A stretch of 59,360 bases of DNA from the NCBI GenBank assembly GCA_002389505.1, contig DGPA01000046.1, positions 16,419 through 75,778 on the forward strand. The letters run 5' to 3'. The position numbers and the translations under genes were made by a program. How positions within the stretch are numbered: the stretch's first letter is position 1; the number at the start of each line of letters is the position of its first letter. Below are positions 18,082-26,684 of this stretch, piece by piece. Origin of the DNA: Halieaceae bacterium UBA4452. GTDB taxonomy: Bacteria > Pseudomonadota > Gammaproteobacteria > Pseudomonadales > Halieaceae. Under the pieces are notes generated by a model. That model did not search any database and was not told the DNA's origin. It worked only from the letters and a program-made list of their open reading frames with translations.

Positions 18082-19485
18082 ATGATTCAACGATATTTAA
18101 TACAATGGCTAGGTTCTGTGCTGATAGGTTCGGCTTTATTTGGATCAAGCTGGGTGCTTGCCGCGCAGGGTCATCCTGATTACCCGGTTGCGTTGATGGG
18201 TGGACAACTGCTAGATGGTTACGAAACAACGCCCATCAGTCGAGGAGTGGTGGTATTTGACCAGGGACGAATTATTGCGGTGGGTGCGGTAGATGAGGTA
18301 GAGATACCGGCTAACACTAGGGTTATCGATATAGGGGGCCACACGGTATTACCTGGCCTTATTGACGCACACGTTCATGTCGATTTGATCGGACACGGCT
18401 CTTATGAAGATTATTATGAATTTCTTGGTGGTACTCGACGGTTAAACGAGGTGATGCCGATTGCAGCGAAACAGATGCTGCGTGCAGGGGTTACTACCGC
18501 TTTAGATCTGGGCGCTCCTTTTGATATTTTGACGCTTCGACAGGCTATTGATGAAGGTGAGATCCCCGGTCCGAGACTGCTGATATCAGGACCTTGGATT
18601 ACTCGACATGACTACGATACGGTGCCAGATAGCTATGAAGTAGTCATTGCCTCACCAGAAGAGGGAGCAGCGAAGGCATTAGAACTGATTGCTTTGGGTT
18701 CAGATGTGATAAAAACCTGGGAAGGTCTTACCCAAGAAGACTATATCGCCATCGTAAATGCAGCACATTCAAAAGGGGTGAAAGTTCATGCTCATCTGTA
18801 TGAACCTGATGCGATAAAGATGGCTATTAAGGCGAATGTTGATGTCTTCCAGCACGTTGGATCAGCCGGAAACCCACCCTACGATAACGCCTTAGTGAGT
18901 AGCATTGCGCACAGGGAGATACCTGTTGTTCAAACTATTTCCCATAGAGCCTGGGTGTATCCTGCGACACAGAGCTTTCCGACTCGACTAGATCGAGTCG
19001 AGTATAAAACCGATATGCCAGCTGACATCTATGAAGAATTCATGGGGTCGTTCGAGGCTTTTCATAGGCTGCCTTATTTTCGGAATGCCGCGACAGAAAT
19101 TCGCAATGCACAAAAATCAGCGGGTCAATTTATTGCTGCGGGCGCGCGCATAGGGGTAGGCACTGACGCGGCCAGCCCACTCAATATGCATCTTGAAGCC
19201 ATTTGGCGTGAAATGTCAGCATTAGTCGATAGTGGCATGACCCCCATCCAAGTGATTTCTGCTGCGACTAAAACGAATGCAGAAATATTGGATAAGTTTC
19301 ACGACAGAGGTAGTCTTGAGGTGGATAAGCTCGCCGATATTGTGGTGGTGGAGGGTAACCCGCTGGCGCAAATAGACAATTTATCTCGGGTGTCGTTAGT
19401 GGTGAAAGATGGCGTGCTGTGGTTTACCGAAGGCAGCCAATTAGTCCCCATAGACGCTGCAAACTACTTCGGAAAAACCAACTAA
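18082..19485 (+). CDS. Secreted metal-dependent amidohydrolase
   Basis: Amidohydrolase-superfamily enzyme of the imidazolonepropionase/prolidase-like group, probably a periplasmic hydrolase of an amide or peptide-like substrate. Length is 467 residues. The N-terminus (MIQRYLIQWLGSVLIGSALF) with ALA-like residues near 27 is a Sec signal peptide. Metal and catalytic residues are visible: HVH (97-99), bridging Lys211 in DVIKTW, HAH (236-238), His258 in FQHVG and Asp362 in GVGTDAAS. The substrate cannot be inferred. It lies between trmJ and iscR, where cysE is usual, and shows no sequence link to Fe-S assembly. Confidence 0.85.
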   Translation: MIQRYLIQWLGSVLIGSALFGSSWVLAAQGHPDYPVALMGGQLLDGYETTPISRGVVVFDQGRIIAVGAVDEVEIPANTRVIDIGGHTVLPGLIDAHVHVDLIGHGSYEDYYEFLGGTRRLNEVMPIAAKQMLRAGVTTALDLGAPFDILTLRQAIDEGEIPGPRLLISGPWITRHDYDTVPDSYEVVIASPEEGAAKALELIALGSDVIKTWEGLTQEDYIAIVNAAHSKGVKVHAHLYEPDAIKMAIKANVDVFQHVGSAGNPPYDNALVSSIAHREIPVVQTISHRAWVYPATQSFPTRLDRVEYKTDMPADIYEEFMGSFEAFHRLPYFRNAATEIRNAQKSAGQFIAAGARIGVGTDAASPLNMHLEAIWREMSALVDSGMTPIQVISAATKTNAEILDKFHDRGSLEVDKLADIVVVEGNPLAQIDNLSRVSLVVKDGVLWFTEGSQLVPIDAANYFGKTN

Positions 19486-19599
19486 ACCGCTAGCTGCCGG
19501 GTTTTACTGCCTAGGATTAGCCGCCATACCTATTTTCCTTGGCGCTTTGTCTCTAGGATTCGATCTCCCTCTTATTGCGTGGGGCTTGTTGCTGCAAAA

Positions 19600-19618
19600 A
19601 CCCACTAAAATAGTGGGT
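19600..19618. promoter_or_regulatory. Palindrome resembling a type 1 IscR site
   Basis: A perfect 19-base palindrome, ACCCACTAAAATAGTGGGT, lies 58 bases before iscR. The core ACT-N5-AGT with A/T-rich centre matches the core of the type 1 IscR site known from E. coli; the flanking GGG/CCC arms differ slightly. A related half-site, TTTTAGTGGG (19633-19642), lies inside the promoter spacer. Alone it could also fold as a hairpin followed by CTTTT and act as a terminator for the amidohydrolase gene. Confidence 0.55.
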
Positions 19619-19625
19619 CTTTTAC

Positions 19626-19654
19626 TTGAGTGTTTTAGTGGGTTTTGTCATACT
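19626..19654 (+). promoter_or_regulatory. iscR promoter
   Basis: TTGAGT at 19626-19631 and CATACT at 19649-19654 form a sigma-70-type pair with the ideal 17-base spacer. The spacer contains TTTTAGTGGG, a half-copy of the upstream palindrome, so holo-IscR bound there would cover the polymerase site. Transcription would start near 19661. The GAAGGAGGA ribosome-binding site follows at 19662-19670. Confidence 0.6.
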
Positions 19655-19676
19655 CTCCCCTGAAGGAGGATTGGGT

Positions 19677-20147
19677 ATGAAACTGACCACCCGGGGTCGA
19701 TATGCCGTCACAGCGATGCTGGATTTAGCTATTCATGGGGCACAGCGCCCCATATCGTTGGCAGATATCTCCGCTAGGCAGGAGATTTCATTGTCCTATC
19801 TTGAGCAATTATTCGCTAAACTTCGGCGCGGCGATCTGGTAGCCAGCGTTCGCGGGCCTGGCGGTGGCTACCGTCTGTCACGGGGTGGCGATGATATTTG
19901 TGTCGCGGATATTATCGATGCGGTCGACGAATCTGTCGATGTCACCAATTGCCACGGTAAGGGTGATTGCTACCATGGGGAGACCTGCCTCACTCATCAT
20001 CTTTGGCAGGACTTGAGCGAGCAAATTCACGATTTCCTCAGTCGTATTAGTCTGGCGGATCTGGTTGAGAGGAACAAAGCTAGAGCCCTAACGGGCACTG
20101 GTCGCCTTGATTCAGTGGATGCAATTCAACCGTTAGTGCTTCGTTGA
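19677..20147 (+). CDS. iscR: Iron-sulfur cluster regulator IscR
   Basis: Rrf2-family regulator with a [2Fe-2S] cluster that represses the isc operon when Fe-S clusters are plentiful. ATG at 19677 is chosen because GAAGGAGGA ends seven bases upstream and MKLTTRGRYAVTAMLDLA is the family N-terminus; the frame is open further back, into the promoter. The product has 156 residues. Winged-helix residues run 1-75, and the cluster ligands Cys92, Cys98, Cys104 and His107 are all present with E. coli numbering. It heads a seven-gene operon. Confidence 0.96.
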   Translation: MKLTTRGRYAVTAMLDLAIHGAQRPISLADISARQEISLSYLEQLFAKLRRGDLVASVRGPGGGYRLSRGGDDICVADIIDAVDESVDVTNCHGKGDCYHGETCLTHHLWQDLSEQIHDFLSRISLADLVERNKARALTGTGRLDSVDAIQPLVLR

Positions 20148-20185
20148 TTGAGGCACCTTAGAAGGATTTTTGGGAGTTCCGCAGT

Positions 20186-21412
20186 ATGAACGCAGTAGTA
20201 AGCACACCGATTTATCTCGATTACCTATCGACTACACCTGTGGATCCCCGGGTTGTCGAGGCTATGATGCAGTGCCTGTCGACGGAGGGAACGTTTGGAA
20301 ACCCCGCCTCACGGTCACATGTGTTTGGCTGGAAGGCGGAAGAGGCTGTGGAAAATGCGCGCAGTCAGGTGGCTGAGCTCATAGGTGCAGACCCTAGAGA
20401 AATTGTTTGGACCTCGGGAGCGACCGAGTCTGATAATTTAGCGATTAAGGGTGTGGCGCACTTTTACCACAAAAAAGGCAAGCATATTATTACCTCAAAA
20501 ATAGAGCATAAAGCTGTGCTCGATACCTGTCGCCAGTTGGAGCGCGAAGGTTATGAAATAACGTATTTAGCGCCTAATACAGACGGGCTAACAACGCCCG
20601 ATATGGTTCGGGACGCCATTCGAGACGATACGATACTGGCGAGTATCATGCACGCTAATAATGAAATTGGCGTGGTCAATGATATCGCTGGCATTGGTGA
20701 GGTGTGCCGCAATAGTGGAGTCCTCTACCATGTGGATGCAGCGCAGAGCACCGGTAAGGTGAGCTTAGATATGGAGACAATGAAGGTCGATTTGCTGTCC
20801 ATGTCGGCTCACAAGATGTACGGACCTAAGGGTGTAGGTGCCCTTTACGTTCGACGTAAGCCCCGCGTCCGTATTGAGGCGCAAACCCACGGGGGTGGTC
20901 ACGAAAGAGGCATGCGCTCGGGCACACTGGCTACGCATCAGATTGTGGGTATGGGCGAGGCCGCGCGAATTGCACAGCTAGAGATGGTATCTGAAGCCGC
21001 GCGCCTTATTGCTCTGCGACAGCGATTTTGGGACGGCGTTAAAGACATTCCCGAAGTCCATATCAACGGGGATGAGCAGCAGCGATTACCCGGTGCATTG
21101 AATGTTAGCTTTGCTTTCGTCGAGGGAGAGTCGCTTATTATGTCGCTGCGGGATCTTGCCATTTCGAGTGGCTCAGCGTGTACCTCGGCTAGTTTAGAGC
21201 CTTCTTATGTACTGCGTGCATTGGGTCTAAATGATGAACTTGCCCACAGCTCATTGCGCTTCAGTTTTGGTCGTTTTAGTACGGAGTCGGAAGTCGATCA
21301 TGCCATTATTCAGGTGAGAAAAGCGGTAGAAAAATTACGAGAACTGTCGCCACTATGGGATATGTATCAAGACGGTGTTGATTTGAATTCCATTGAATGG
21401 GCGGAACACTAA
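20186..21412 (+). CDS. iscS: Cysteine desulfurase IscS
   Basis: PLP enzyme that takes sulfur from cysteine and supplies it to IscU and to tRNA thiolation. Length is 408 residues. PLP lysine Lys210 lies in SMSAHKMYGPKG and the persulfide cysteine Cys332 in SSGSACTSASLEPSYVLRAL. The C-terminus ends in SIEWAEH, which resembles the IscU-docking tail. It lies 38 bases after iscR. Confidence 0.97.
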   Translation: MNAVVSTPIYLDYLSTTPVDPRVVEAMMQCLSTEGTFGNPASRSHVFGWKAEEAVENARSQVAELIGADPREIVWTSGATESDNLAIKGVAHFYHKKGKHIITSKIEHKAVLDTCRQLEREGYEITYLAPNTDGLTTPDMVRDAIRDDTILASIMHANNEIGVVNDIAGIGEVCRNSGVLYHVDAAQSTGKVSLDMETMKVDLLSMSAHKMYGPKGVGALYVRRKPRVRIEAQTHGGGHERGMRSGTLATHQIVGMGEAARIAQLEMVSEAARLIALRQRFWDGVKDIPEVHINGDEQQRLPGALNVSFAFVEGESLIMSLRDLAISSGSACTSASLEPSYVLRALGLNDELAHSSLRFSFGRFSTESEVDHAIIQVRKAVEKLRELSPLWDMYQDGVDLNSIEWAEH

Positions 21413-21459
21413 TTTATTAAATGTAATGCGTGCGATGTTCGTGCGCTGTGGAGGTAGGT

Positions 21460-21843
21460 ATGGCTTACAGTGACAAGTTACTTGACCATTATGAAAACCC
21501 ACGAAACGTGGGCAAGATGAATGACAAGGATGCTGGCGTTGGTACGGGTATGGTAGGCGCGCCAGCGTGTGGTGATGTTATGCGTCTGCAGATAAAAGTG
21601 AATGAACAGGGCGTGATTGAAGATGCCAAGTTTAAAACCTATGGCTGTGGTAGCGCCATTGCATCGAGCTCATTATTAACTGAGTGGGTGAAGGGCATGA
21701 ACGTTGACGATGCTGCTGCGATAAAAAATACGCAGATTGCACAGGAGTTGTCGCTTCCGCCGGTTAAAATCCACTGTTCGGTGCTGGCGGAAGACGCTAT
21801 CAAGGCCGCTGTAAAAGATTATCGAGAGAAGCAGGATTCATAA
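21460..21843 (+). CDS. iscU: Fe-S cluster scaffold protein IscU
   Basis: Scaffold on which [2Fe-2S] clusters are built. ATG 21460 (MAYSDKLLDHYENPRNVG) gives 127 residues; an upstream in-frame ATG at 21430 adds ten residues not found in the family. Cluster ligands Cys37, Cys63 and Cys106 and the labilising Asp39 are present. The HscA-recognition motif LPPVK is at 99-103. The last base of its TAA is the first base of the iscA start. Confidence 0.96.
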   Translation: MAYSDKLLDHYENPRNVGKMNDKDAGVGTGMVGAPACGDVMRLQIKVNEQGVIEDAKFKTYGCGSAIASSSLLTEWVKGMNVDDAAAIKNTQIAQELSLPPVKIHCSVLAEDAIKAAVKDYREKQDS

Positions 21844-22166
21844 TGACGATCAGTGTGACAGCCGCGGCGGCTAAGCATGTCAGTGGGCAGTTAGCTACTC
21901 GAGGTCATGGCGAGGGCATTCGCATTGGCGTTAAGACGTCGGGGTGCTCTGGCTTGGCTTATGTTCTCGAATTTGTTGATCAGCCCGCGACGGAAGATCA
22001 GATATTTGAGGATTTTGGTGTCAAAGTATTCGTTGATCCTAAAAGCTTGGTCTATTTGGACGGTACAGTAGTCGATTTTGCGCAAGATGGGCTCAATCAA
22101 GGCTTGGAATTTAAAAACCCCAACGTCAATGGTGAGTGTGGCTGTGGTGAGAGCTTTACCGTTTAA
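21843..22166 (+). CDS. iscA: A-type iron-sulfur carrier IscA
   Basis: Carrier that receives clusters and passes them to apo-proteins. It has 107 residues, with the three conserved cysteines Cys35 (SGCSGLAY), Cys99 and Cys101 (GECGCGESF). It overlaps iscU by one base and ends three bases before hscB, so translation is likely coupled along the operon. Confidence 0.96.
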   Translation: MTISVTAAAAKHVSGQLATRGHGEGIRIGVKTSGCSGLAYVLEFVDQPATEDQIFEDFGVKVFVDPKSLVYLDGTVVDFAQDGLNQGLEFKNPNVNGECGCGESFTV

Positions 22167-22169
22167 ACG

Positions 22170-22709
22170 ATGTCGACTGTGGAACACTCAGCGGTTGACA
22201 AGGCGAGAAACTATTTTGAGTTGTTTCGACTGCCGCTGAGCTTCGATGTCAATGTGGACGACCTAGCTGTGCGCTACCGTAAGCTACAGCAACAGTTTCA
22301 TCCTGATCGAATGAGCGCGGGCTCTGACACCGAGCGCCGAATAGCTGCCCAACTATCCGCGGATATCAATGCTGGCTTTAAGGTCCTCAGTGACCCTGTT
22401 AACAGAGCGGGCTTGTTGCTTGAGTGTTCGGGGTGTGACCTGAGACAACTGGAGCGCGAGCCGGTATCGGAAGTATTTTTGTATCAACAAATCGATTTGC
22501 GTGAACGGCTGCAATCATTAGCTGATGGAGACCGAATGGCCTACCAACAAGTAGCCAGTGAGACCACCGAGCTGTTCGATCTTTACAGTGCCAGTTTCCG
22601 TGACAGCTACAAGCAGGGTGACTTAAAGCAGGCTGGTGATGCCTGGGTTCATCTTTTATATATCAATAAGCTACGTTCTGAAGTCGAGCGTGACAGAAAT
22701 AGCCATTAG
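22170..22709 (+). CDS. hscB: Fe-S assembly co-chaperone HscB
   Basis: J-domain protein that delivers IscU to HscA and stimulates its ATPase. It has 179 residues. The N-terminal J domain carries HPD at 44-46 (QFHPDRMSAGS), and the C-terminal helical bundle begins near 95. It lies between iscA and hscA with almost no spacing. Confidence 0.95.
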   Translation: MSTVEHSAVDKARNYFELFRLPLSFDVNVDDLAVRYRKLQQQFHPDRMSAGSDTERRIAAQLSADINAGFKVLSDPVNRAGLLLECSGCDLRQLEREPVSEVFLYQQIDLRERLQSLADGDRMAYQQVASETTELFDLYSASFRDSYKQGDLKQAGDAWVHLLYINKLRSEVERDRNSH

Positions 22710-22717
22710 GACATCCC

Positions 22718-24607
22718 ATGGCCCTTTTACACATTGCCGAGCCGGGCGCAGCTGCACCGGCTGTGCCCACCCAAAGAAAGATTGGGCTGGGTATTGATTT
22801 AGGTACTACTAACAGCCTTATTGCTCACTTTGATGGCGCTGAGTTAACGGTATTTACCGACTCCCAAGGCCGATCCGCACTTCCGTCAGTCGTTCATTAT
22901 TCGTCCTCGGGCCATACTGTCGGCTTCGATGCCCTGGAGCACGAAGCGGCAGATCAGGCCGACAATGTTGCCTCTGCAAAGCGCTACCTGGGGCGCTCTC
23001 GTGAAGAGTTGGAGGAGGTCAGTCATGTTGTGCACTTTGCGGATAGTAAAAGGCTGGCATTTGCGACTTCAGGGGGTGCCAAAACCCCTGTTGAGGTGTC
23101 TGCTGATATTTTAACGGCGCTTTCTTCTCGGGCACGTGACCTACTTGATGATCCCATTGATGGTGTGGTCATTACGGTGCCTGCTTATTTTGATGATGCA
23201 CAGCGCCAGGCAACACGACAGGCGGCAGAATTTGCTGGTTTGCGAGTCATGCGTTTATTAAACGAGCCTACGGCCGCTGCGGTGGCTTATGGACTTGATG
23301 ACTCTAGCATGATCGCTGCGCAGGGTAATCGAACTATCGCGGTATACGATCTTGGTGGTGGAACCTTTGACATATCTATCTTACGTTTGCATGAAGGTGT
23401 TTTTGAAGTGCTTGCGACGGGTGGAGATAGTGGCTTAGGGGGTGACGATTTCGACGCGTGCCTAGCTGATTTTTGGGTATCGAAATATCAATTAGTCATT
23501 ACAGAGCGCAGCGCTCGACGAAGGCTACTCGCTTTAGCGCGACGCATTAAAGAGGCGCTGACTACTCAAGAGCGCGTGGAAGTTGATCTCAGTGATGCCA
23601 TTGTCGGCGCACCCAGTGGTCTGCAACTTGATCGCGATGAGTTTACTGCGCTCTGTGCGGATCTTGTCAATCGCTCGCTAGAGGCTTGCCGTCAATGTTT
23701 AGTCGATGCCGGTGTTAAAGCGCTCGATGATGTTATTTTGGTAGGTGGATCCACCCGAATGCCAATGATCCATACGGTGGTGGGATCGTTATTCGGTAAG
23801 CCACCCCTCTGCAGTATTGACCCCGATCAAGTGGTCGCCATGGGTGCGGCTCGGCAAGCCGATGTCCTAGTCGGTAATCGCAGTGATGAGGACGTATTGC
23901 TGTTAGATGTGACGCCACTATCGCTTGGGGTTGAAACCTATGGTGGTCTCGTCGAGCGTATTGTGCCTCGTAACACAACGATTCCTGTCACTCGGGCTCA
24001 AGAATTTACGACCGCACGTGATGGTCAGACTGGCTTAGAAATTCATGCGGTGCAAGGTGAGCGTGAGCAGGTCCAGCACTGTCGTTCTTTAGCTCGCTTT
24101 GAGCTGAAGGGCATTCCGCCCATGGTCGCCGGGGCGGCTCGTATTCGGGTGACCTTTCAGGTAGACGCGGACGGCTTGCTTGAGGTGTCGGCACAGGAGG
24201 AAACCACCGGAACGCGTGCCCATGTCGTGGTTAAGCCCTCTTTCGGATTACATGAAGACCAGGTGGCTGACATGTTGCGGGCAAGTTACGAGTACGCAGC
24301 TGAAGACATGCAGGCGCGGCAACTAGCGGAGGCGCGGGTGGATGCGCAGCAACTTGTTGACAGTGTGTCCTCCGCGCTGGAGGTAGATGGTGACTTACTA
24401 ACAGACGATGAACGATCGACGCTAGAACAAGCGATGAGTCAATTATTGGAAACCACTGAAAATTCTAGTGCGGACGACATCCGCTCAGCCGTACAGCTAG
24501 CGGCAAAGGCCACCGAGTGTTTTGCCGAGCGCCGTATGGATCGTAGTATTCAAGCCGCTCTAGGTGGCGTCTCTGTCGAGGCACTGGATAAGGAATTCAA
24601 ATTATGA
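22718..24607 (+). CDS. hscA: Fe-S assembly chaperone HscA
   Basis: Hsp70-type ATPase specialised for releasing clusters from IscU. Length is 629 residues. Hsp70 signatures are GIDLGTTNSLIAHF near 25, YDLGGGTFDISIL near 210 and VGGSTRMP near 345, followed by the substrate-binding domain (LLDVTPLSLGVETYGG). The nonstandard N-terminal extension with APAVPTQRKIG is typical of HscA rather than DnaK. It overlaps fdx by four bases. Confidence 0.96.
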   Translation: MALLHIAEPGAAAPAVPTQRKIGLGIDLGTTNSLIAHFDGAELTVFTDSQGRSALPSVVHYSSSGHTVGFDALEHEAADQADNVASAKRYLGRSREELEEVSHVVHFADSKRLAFATSGGAKTPVEVSADILTALSSRARDLLDDPIDGVVITVPAYFDDAQRQATRQAAEFAGLRVMRLLNEPTAAAVAYGLDDSSMIAAQGNRTIAVYDLGGGTFDISILRLHEGVFEVLATGGDSGLGGDDFDACLADFWVSKYQLVITERSARRRLLALARRIKEALTTQERVEVDLSDAIVGAPSGLQLDRDEFTALCADLVNRSLEACRQCLVDAGVKALDDVILVGGSTRMPMIHTVVGSLFGKPPLCSIDPDQVVAMGAARQADVLVGNRSDEDVLLLDVTPLSLGVETYGGLVERIVPRNTTIPVTRAQEFTTARDGQTGLEIHAVQGEREQVQHCRSLARFELKGIPPMVAGAARIRVTFQVDADGLLEVSAQEETTGTRAHVVVKPSFGLHEDQVADMLRASYEYAAEDMQARQLAEARVDAQQLVDSVSSALEVDGDLLTDDERSTLEQAMSQLLETTENSSADDIRSAVQLAAKATECFAERRMDRSIQAALGGVSVEALDKEFKL

Positions 24608-24942
24608 CGCAAGTGATTGTATTGCCGCATCAGGAATTTTGTCCGGAGGGTGCCGCGATTGAAGCACAACCTGGTGAAAGTGTGTGCAACGCCTTGTTGC
24701 GCAACCAGATCGCTATAGAGCACGCGTGTGAGATGTCTTGTGCTTGCACCACATGTCACGTCATCGTCCGCGAAGGCTTTGAATCTTTGGCGGCCGCAGA
24801 TGAATTAGAAGAGGATTACCTCGATAAGGCGTGGGGTTTGGAGCCTGAATCAAGGCTCTCCTGTCAGGCTTTGGTTGGCAAAGAGCCACTGGTGGTGGAA
24901 ATACCTCGCTACACGATCAATCACGCTAGTGAGCATCACTAA
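24604..24942 (+). CDS. fdx: [2Fe-2S] ferredoxin of the isc operon
   Basis: Adrenodoxin-type ferredoxin that supplies electrons for cluster assembly. Of its 112 residues, the cluster ligands are Cys42, Cys48, Cys51 and Cys87 in the C-x5-C-x2-C...C pattern (CEMSCACTTC; LSCQAL). It starts inside the end of hscA. No iscX follows; ndk with its own promoter comes next, so fdx appears to close the operon. Confidence 0.95.
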   Translation: MTQVIVLPHQEFCPEGAAIEAQPGESVCNALLRNQIAIEHACEMSCACTTCHVIVREGFESLAAADELEEDYLDKAWGLEPESRLSCQALVGKEPLVVEIPRYTINHASEHH

Positions 24943-24983
24943 CGTTTAGCCTGTGACCTATTACCCAGACGCAGCTCAAGCTG

Positions 24984-25012
24984 TTATCAGGGGCGGAAAA
25001 AGGCCGTATACT
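24984..25012 (+). promoter_or_regulatory. Probable ndk promoter
   Basis: TTATCA at 24984-24989 and TATACT at 25007-25012, separated by 17 bases, form a reasonable sigma-70 pair between fdx and ndk. Transcription would begin near 25019, giving a leader of about 60 bases. Confidence 0.5.
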
Positions 25013-25023
25013 GCGCGCCTCTG

Positions 25024-25052
25024 GCGAGGTTTTTAGATCCGCCTCGCTTTTT
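25024..25052 (+). terminator. Terminator-like hairpin in ndk leader
   Basis: GCGAGG (25024-25029) pairs with CCTCGC (25042-25047) around a 12-base loop and is followed directly by five T. It has the form of an intrinsic terminator but sits downstream of the predicted ndk promoter and 26 bases before the start codon. It could end isc read-through or act as an attenuator or stability element. Confidence 0.4.
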
Positions 25053-25077
25053 AGTTACTGATTTTTCGGAGAATTTC

Positions 25078-25503
25078 ATGGCTGTTGAGCGTACCCTTTC
25101 TATCGTCAAACCTGACGCCGTCGCAAAAAATGTTATTGGTGAAATTTACACGCGCTTTGAGCAAGCGGGTCTGCAAATTATTGCAGCCAAAATGGTGCAC
25201 CTATCCGATCAGGTGGCGGGTGGCTTTTATGCCGAGCATAGCGAGCGACCCTTCTTCCCCGATCTTGTGTCATTCATGACATCTGGGCCGATTATGGTGC
25301 AGGTATTGGAGGGGGAGGGAGCCGTAGTAAAAAATCGTGAGCTCATGGGTGCGACTAATCCAGTGGAGGCGGCTGCGGGAACTATCCGCGCTGATTTTGC
25401 TAAGACTATTGATGCCAATGCTGTACACGGTTCTGATTCCACAGAATCAGCAATGCGTGAAATTGCTTACTTTTTCGCAGCCAGTGAGTTGTGCGGCCGT
25501 TAG
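25078..25503 (+). CDS. ndk: Nucleoside diphosphate kinase
   Basis: Transfers the gamma phosphate between nucleoside triphosphates and diphosphates through a phosphohistidine. It has 141 residues, as usual for the small bacterial form. The active-site His117 is in VHGSDSTESA, and the P-loop-like KPDAV is at 11-15. A GGAGAA ribosome-binding site precedes the ATG. It is followed by rlmN. Confidence 0.97.
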   Translation: MAVERTLSIVKPDAVAKNVIGEIYTRFEQAGLQIIAAKMVHLSDQVAGGFYAEHSERPFFPDLVSFMTSGPIMVQVLEGEGAVVKNRELMGATNPVEAAAGTIRADFAKTIDANAVHGSDSTESAMREIAYFFAASELCGR

Positions 25504-25535
25504 GCCAGCCGGTCAGTGATAAATTCACGACTACT

Positions 25536-26684
25536 ATGACTGTGATGGAGCCCATTATTGCGACTACTGAACCCCAGCAAAGAATTAATCTGCTGGGCCT
25601 TACTCGTGGGCAAATGGAACAATTCTTTGAAGGTTTGGGAGAGAAGCGTTTCCGAGCTCAGCAGGTAATGAAATGGATCCATCATCACGGCGTACTTGAT
25701 TTTGAGTTGATGACGAATGTGGGTAAGAATCTGCGGCATAAGCTGGCGCAATGCGCAGAAATTAAACCGCCTGATATTGCGGAGCAGCAAGATTCAGTGG
25801 ATGGGACGCGTAAGTGGGCCGTTCGGGTCGAGGGCGGTAGTTTGGTTGAGGCAGTGCTGATACCTGATGGGGATCGCGCGACGTTGTGCGTCTCTTCACA
25901 GGTGGGCTGCAGTCTGGACTGTAAATTTTGTTCGACGGGTAAGCAGGGCTTTCAGCGCGATCTGACTGCTGCTGAAATCATAGGCCAAGTGTGGCTGGCC
26001 ATTGACTCTTATGACGCGTGGCAGCCCGGTAAAGGCCGGGTGGTGACTAACGTGGTGATGATGGGCATGGGTGAGCCGCTGCTCAACTTCGACAATGTGG
26101 TCGCGGCAATGAGTCTAATGACCGATGATATCGGCTACGGATTGTCCAAACGCAAAGTTACCTTGAGTACCTCAGGGGTTGTGCCAGCGCTCGATCGTTT
26201 GGCGGAATTTTCTGATGTTAGTTTGGCTATATCGCTTCATGCCCCAAATGATGCTATCCGCTCGACTATCGTGCCTATCAATAAGCGTCACCCCATTGCA
26301 GATTTACTGGCCAGCGGTAAGCGCTACCTCGATGCCCAAACGGATAAAAAGCGGGTAGTCACCATTGAATATACCTTGTTGGCAGGGATCAATGATCAGC
26401 CGGAGCACGCTCACGAACTGACAGTGTTATTGAGAGACTACCCGTGTAAAATCAACCTTATACCCTTTAATAGTTTTCCCAATTCAGGATTTTCACGTCC
26501 GAGTGGTAACGCCGTGAGTCGCTTTTGGAAGGTGCTAATTGATGCAGGATTTGTGGTGACGGTGCGAACGACCCGAGGAGATGATATCGACGCTGCTTGT
26601 GGTCAACTGGTGGGCGAGGTAGTTGATAAAACGCGGCGTGCCGAGCGTTATCGTGCGCAATATGCTCTCGAGGCGCCACAATGA
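25536..26684 (+). CDS. rlmN: Dual-specificity RNA methyltransferase RlmN
   Basis: Radical-SAM enzyme that makes 2-methyladenosine at 23S rRNA A2503 and at position 37 of some tRNAs. The cluster motif C-x3-C-x2-C is in SLDCKFCSTGKQGF with the preceding Cys, and a C-terminal catalytic cysteine lies in DDIDAACGQLVGE. ATG 25536 (382 residues) or 25545 (379) are both possible; the longer open frame from 25491 overlaps ndk and looks unnatural. It overlaps pilF by four bases. Confidence 0.95.
   Translation: MTVMEPIIATTEPQQRINLLGLTRGQMEQFFEGLGEKRFRAQQVMKWIHHHGVLDFELMTNVGKNLRHKLAQCAEIKPPDIAEQQDSVDGTRKWAVRVEGGSLVEAVLIPDGDRATLCVSSQVGCSLDCKFCSTGKQGFQRDLTAAEIIGQVWLAIDSYDAWQPGKGRVVTNVVMMGMGEPLLNFDNVVAAMSLMTDDIGYGLSKRKVTLSTSGVVPALDRLAEFSDVSLAISLHAPNDAIRSTIVPINKRHPIADLLASGKRYLDAQTDKKRVVTIEYTLLAGINDQPEHAHELTVLLRDYPCKINLIPFNSFPNSGFSRPSGNAVSRFWKVLIDAGFVVTVRTTRGDDIDAACGQLVGEVVDKTRRAERYRAQYALEAPQ

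Noticed and set aside
18082..19485. Amidohydrolase as imidazolonepropionase (HutI) of histidine breakdown
   Set aside because: It has a signal peptide and no hut genes nearby; the active-site pattern with a lysine ligand points to the broader secreted amidohydrolase group.
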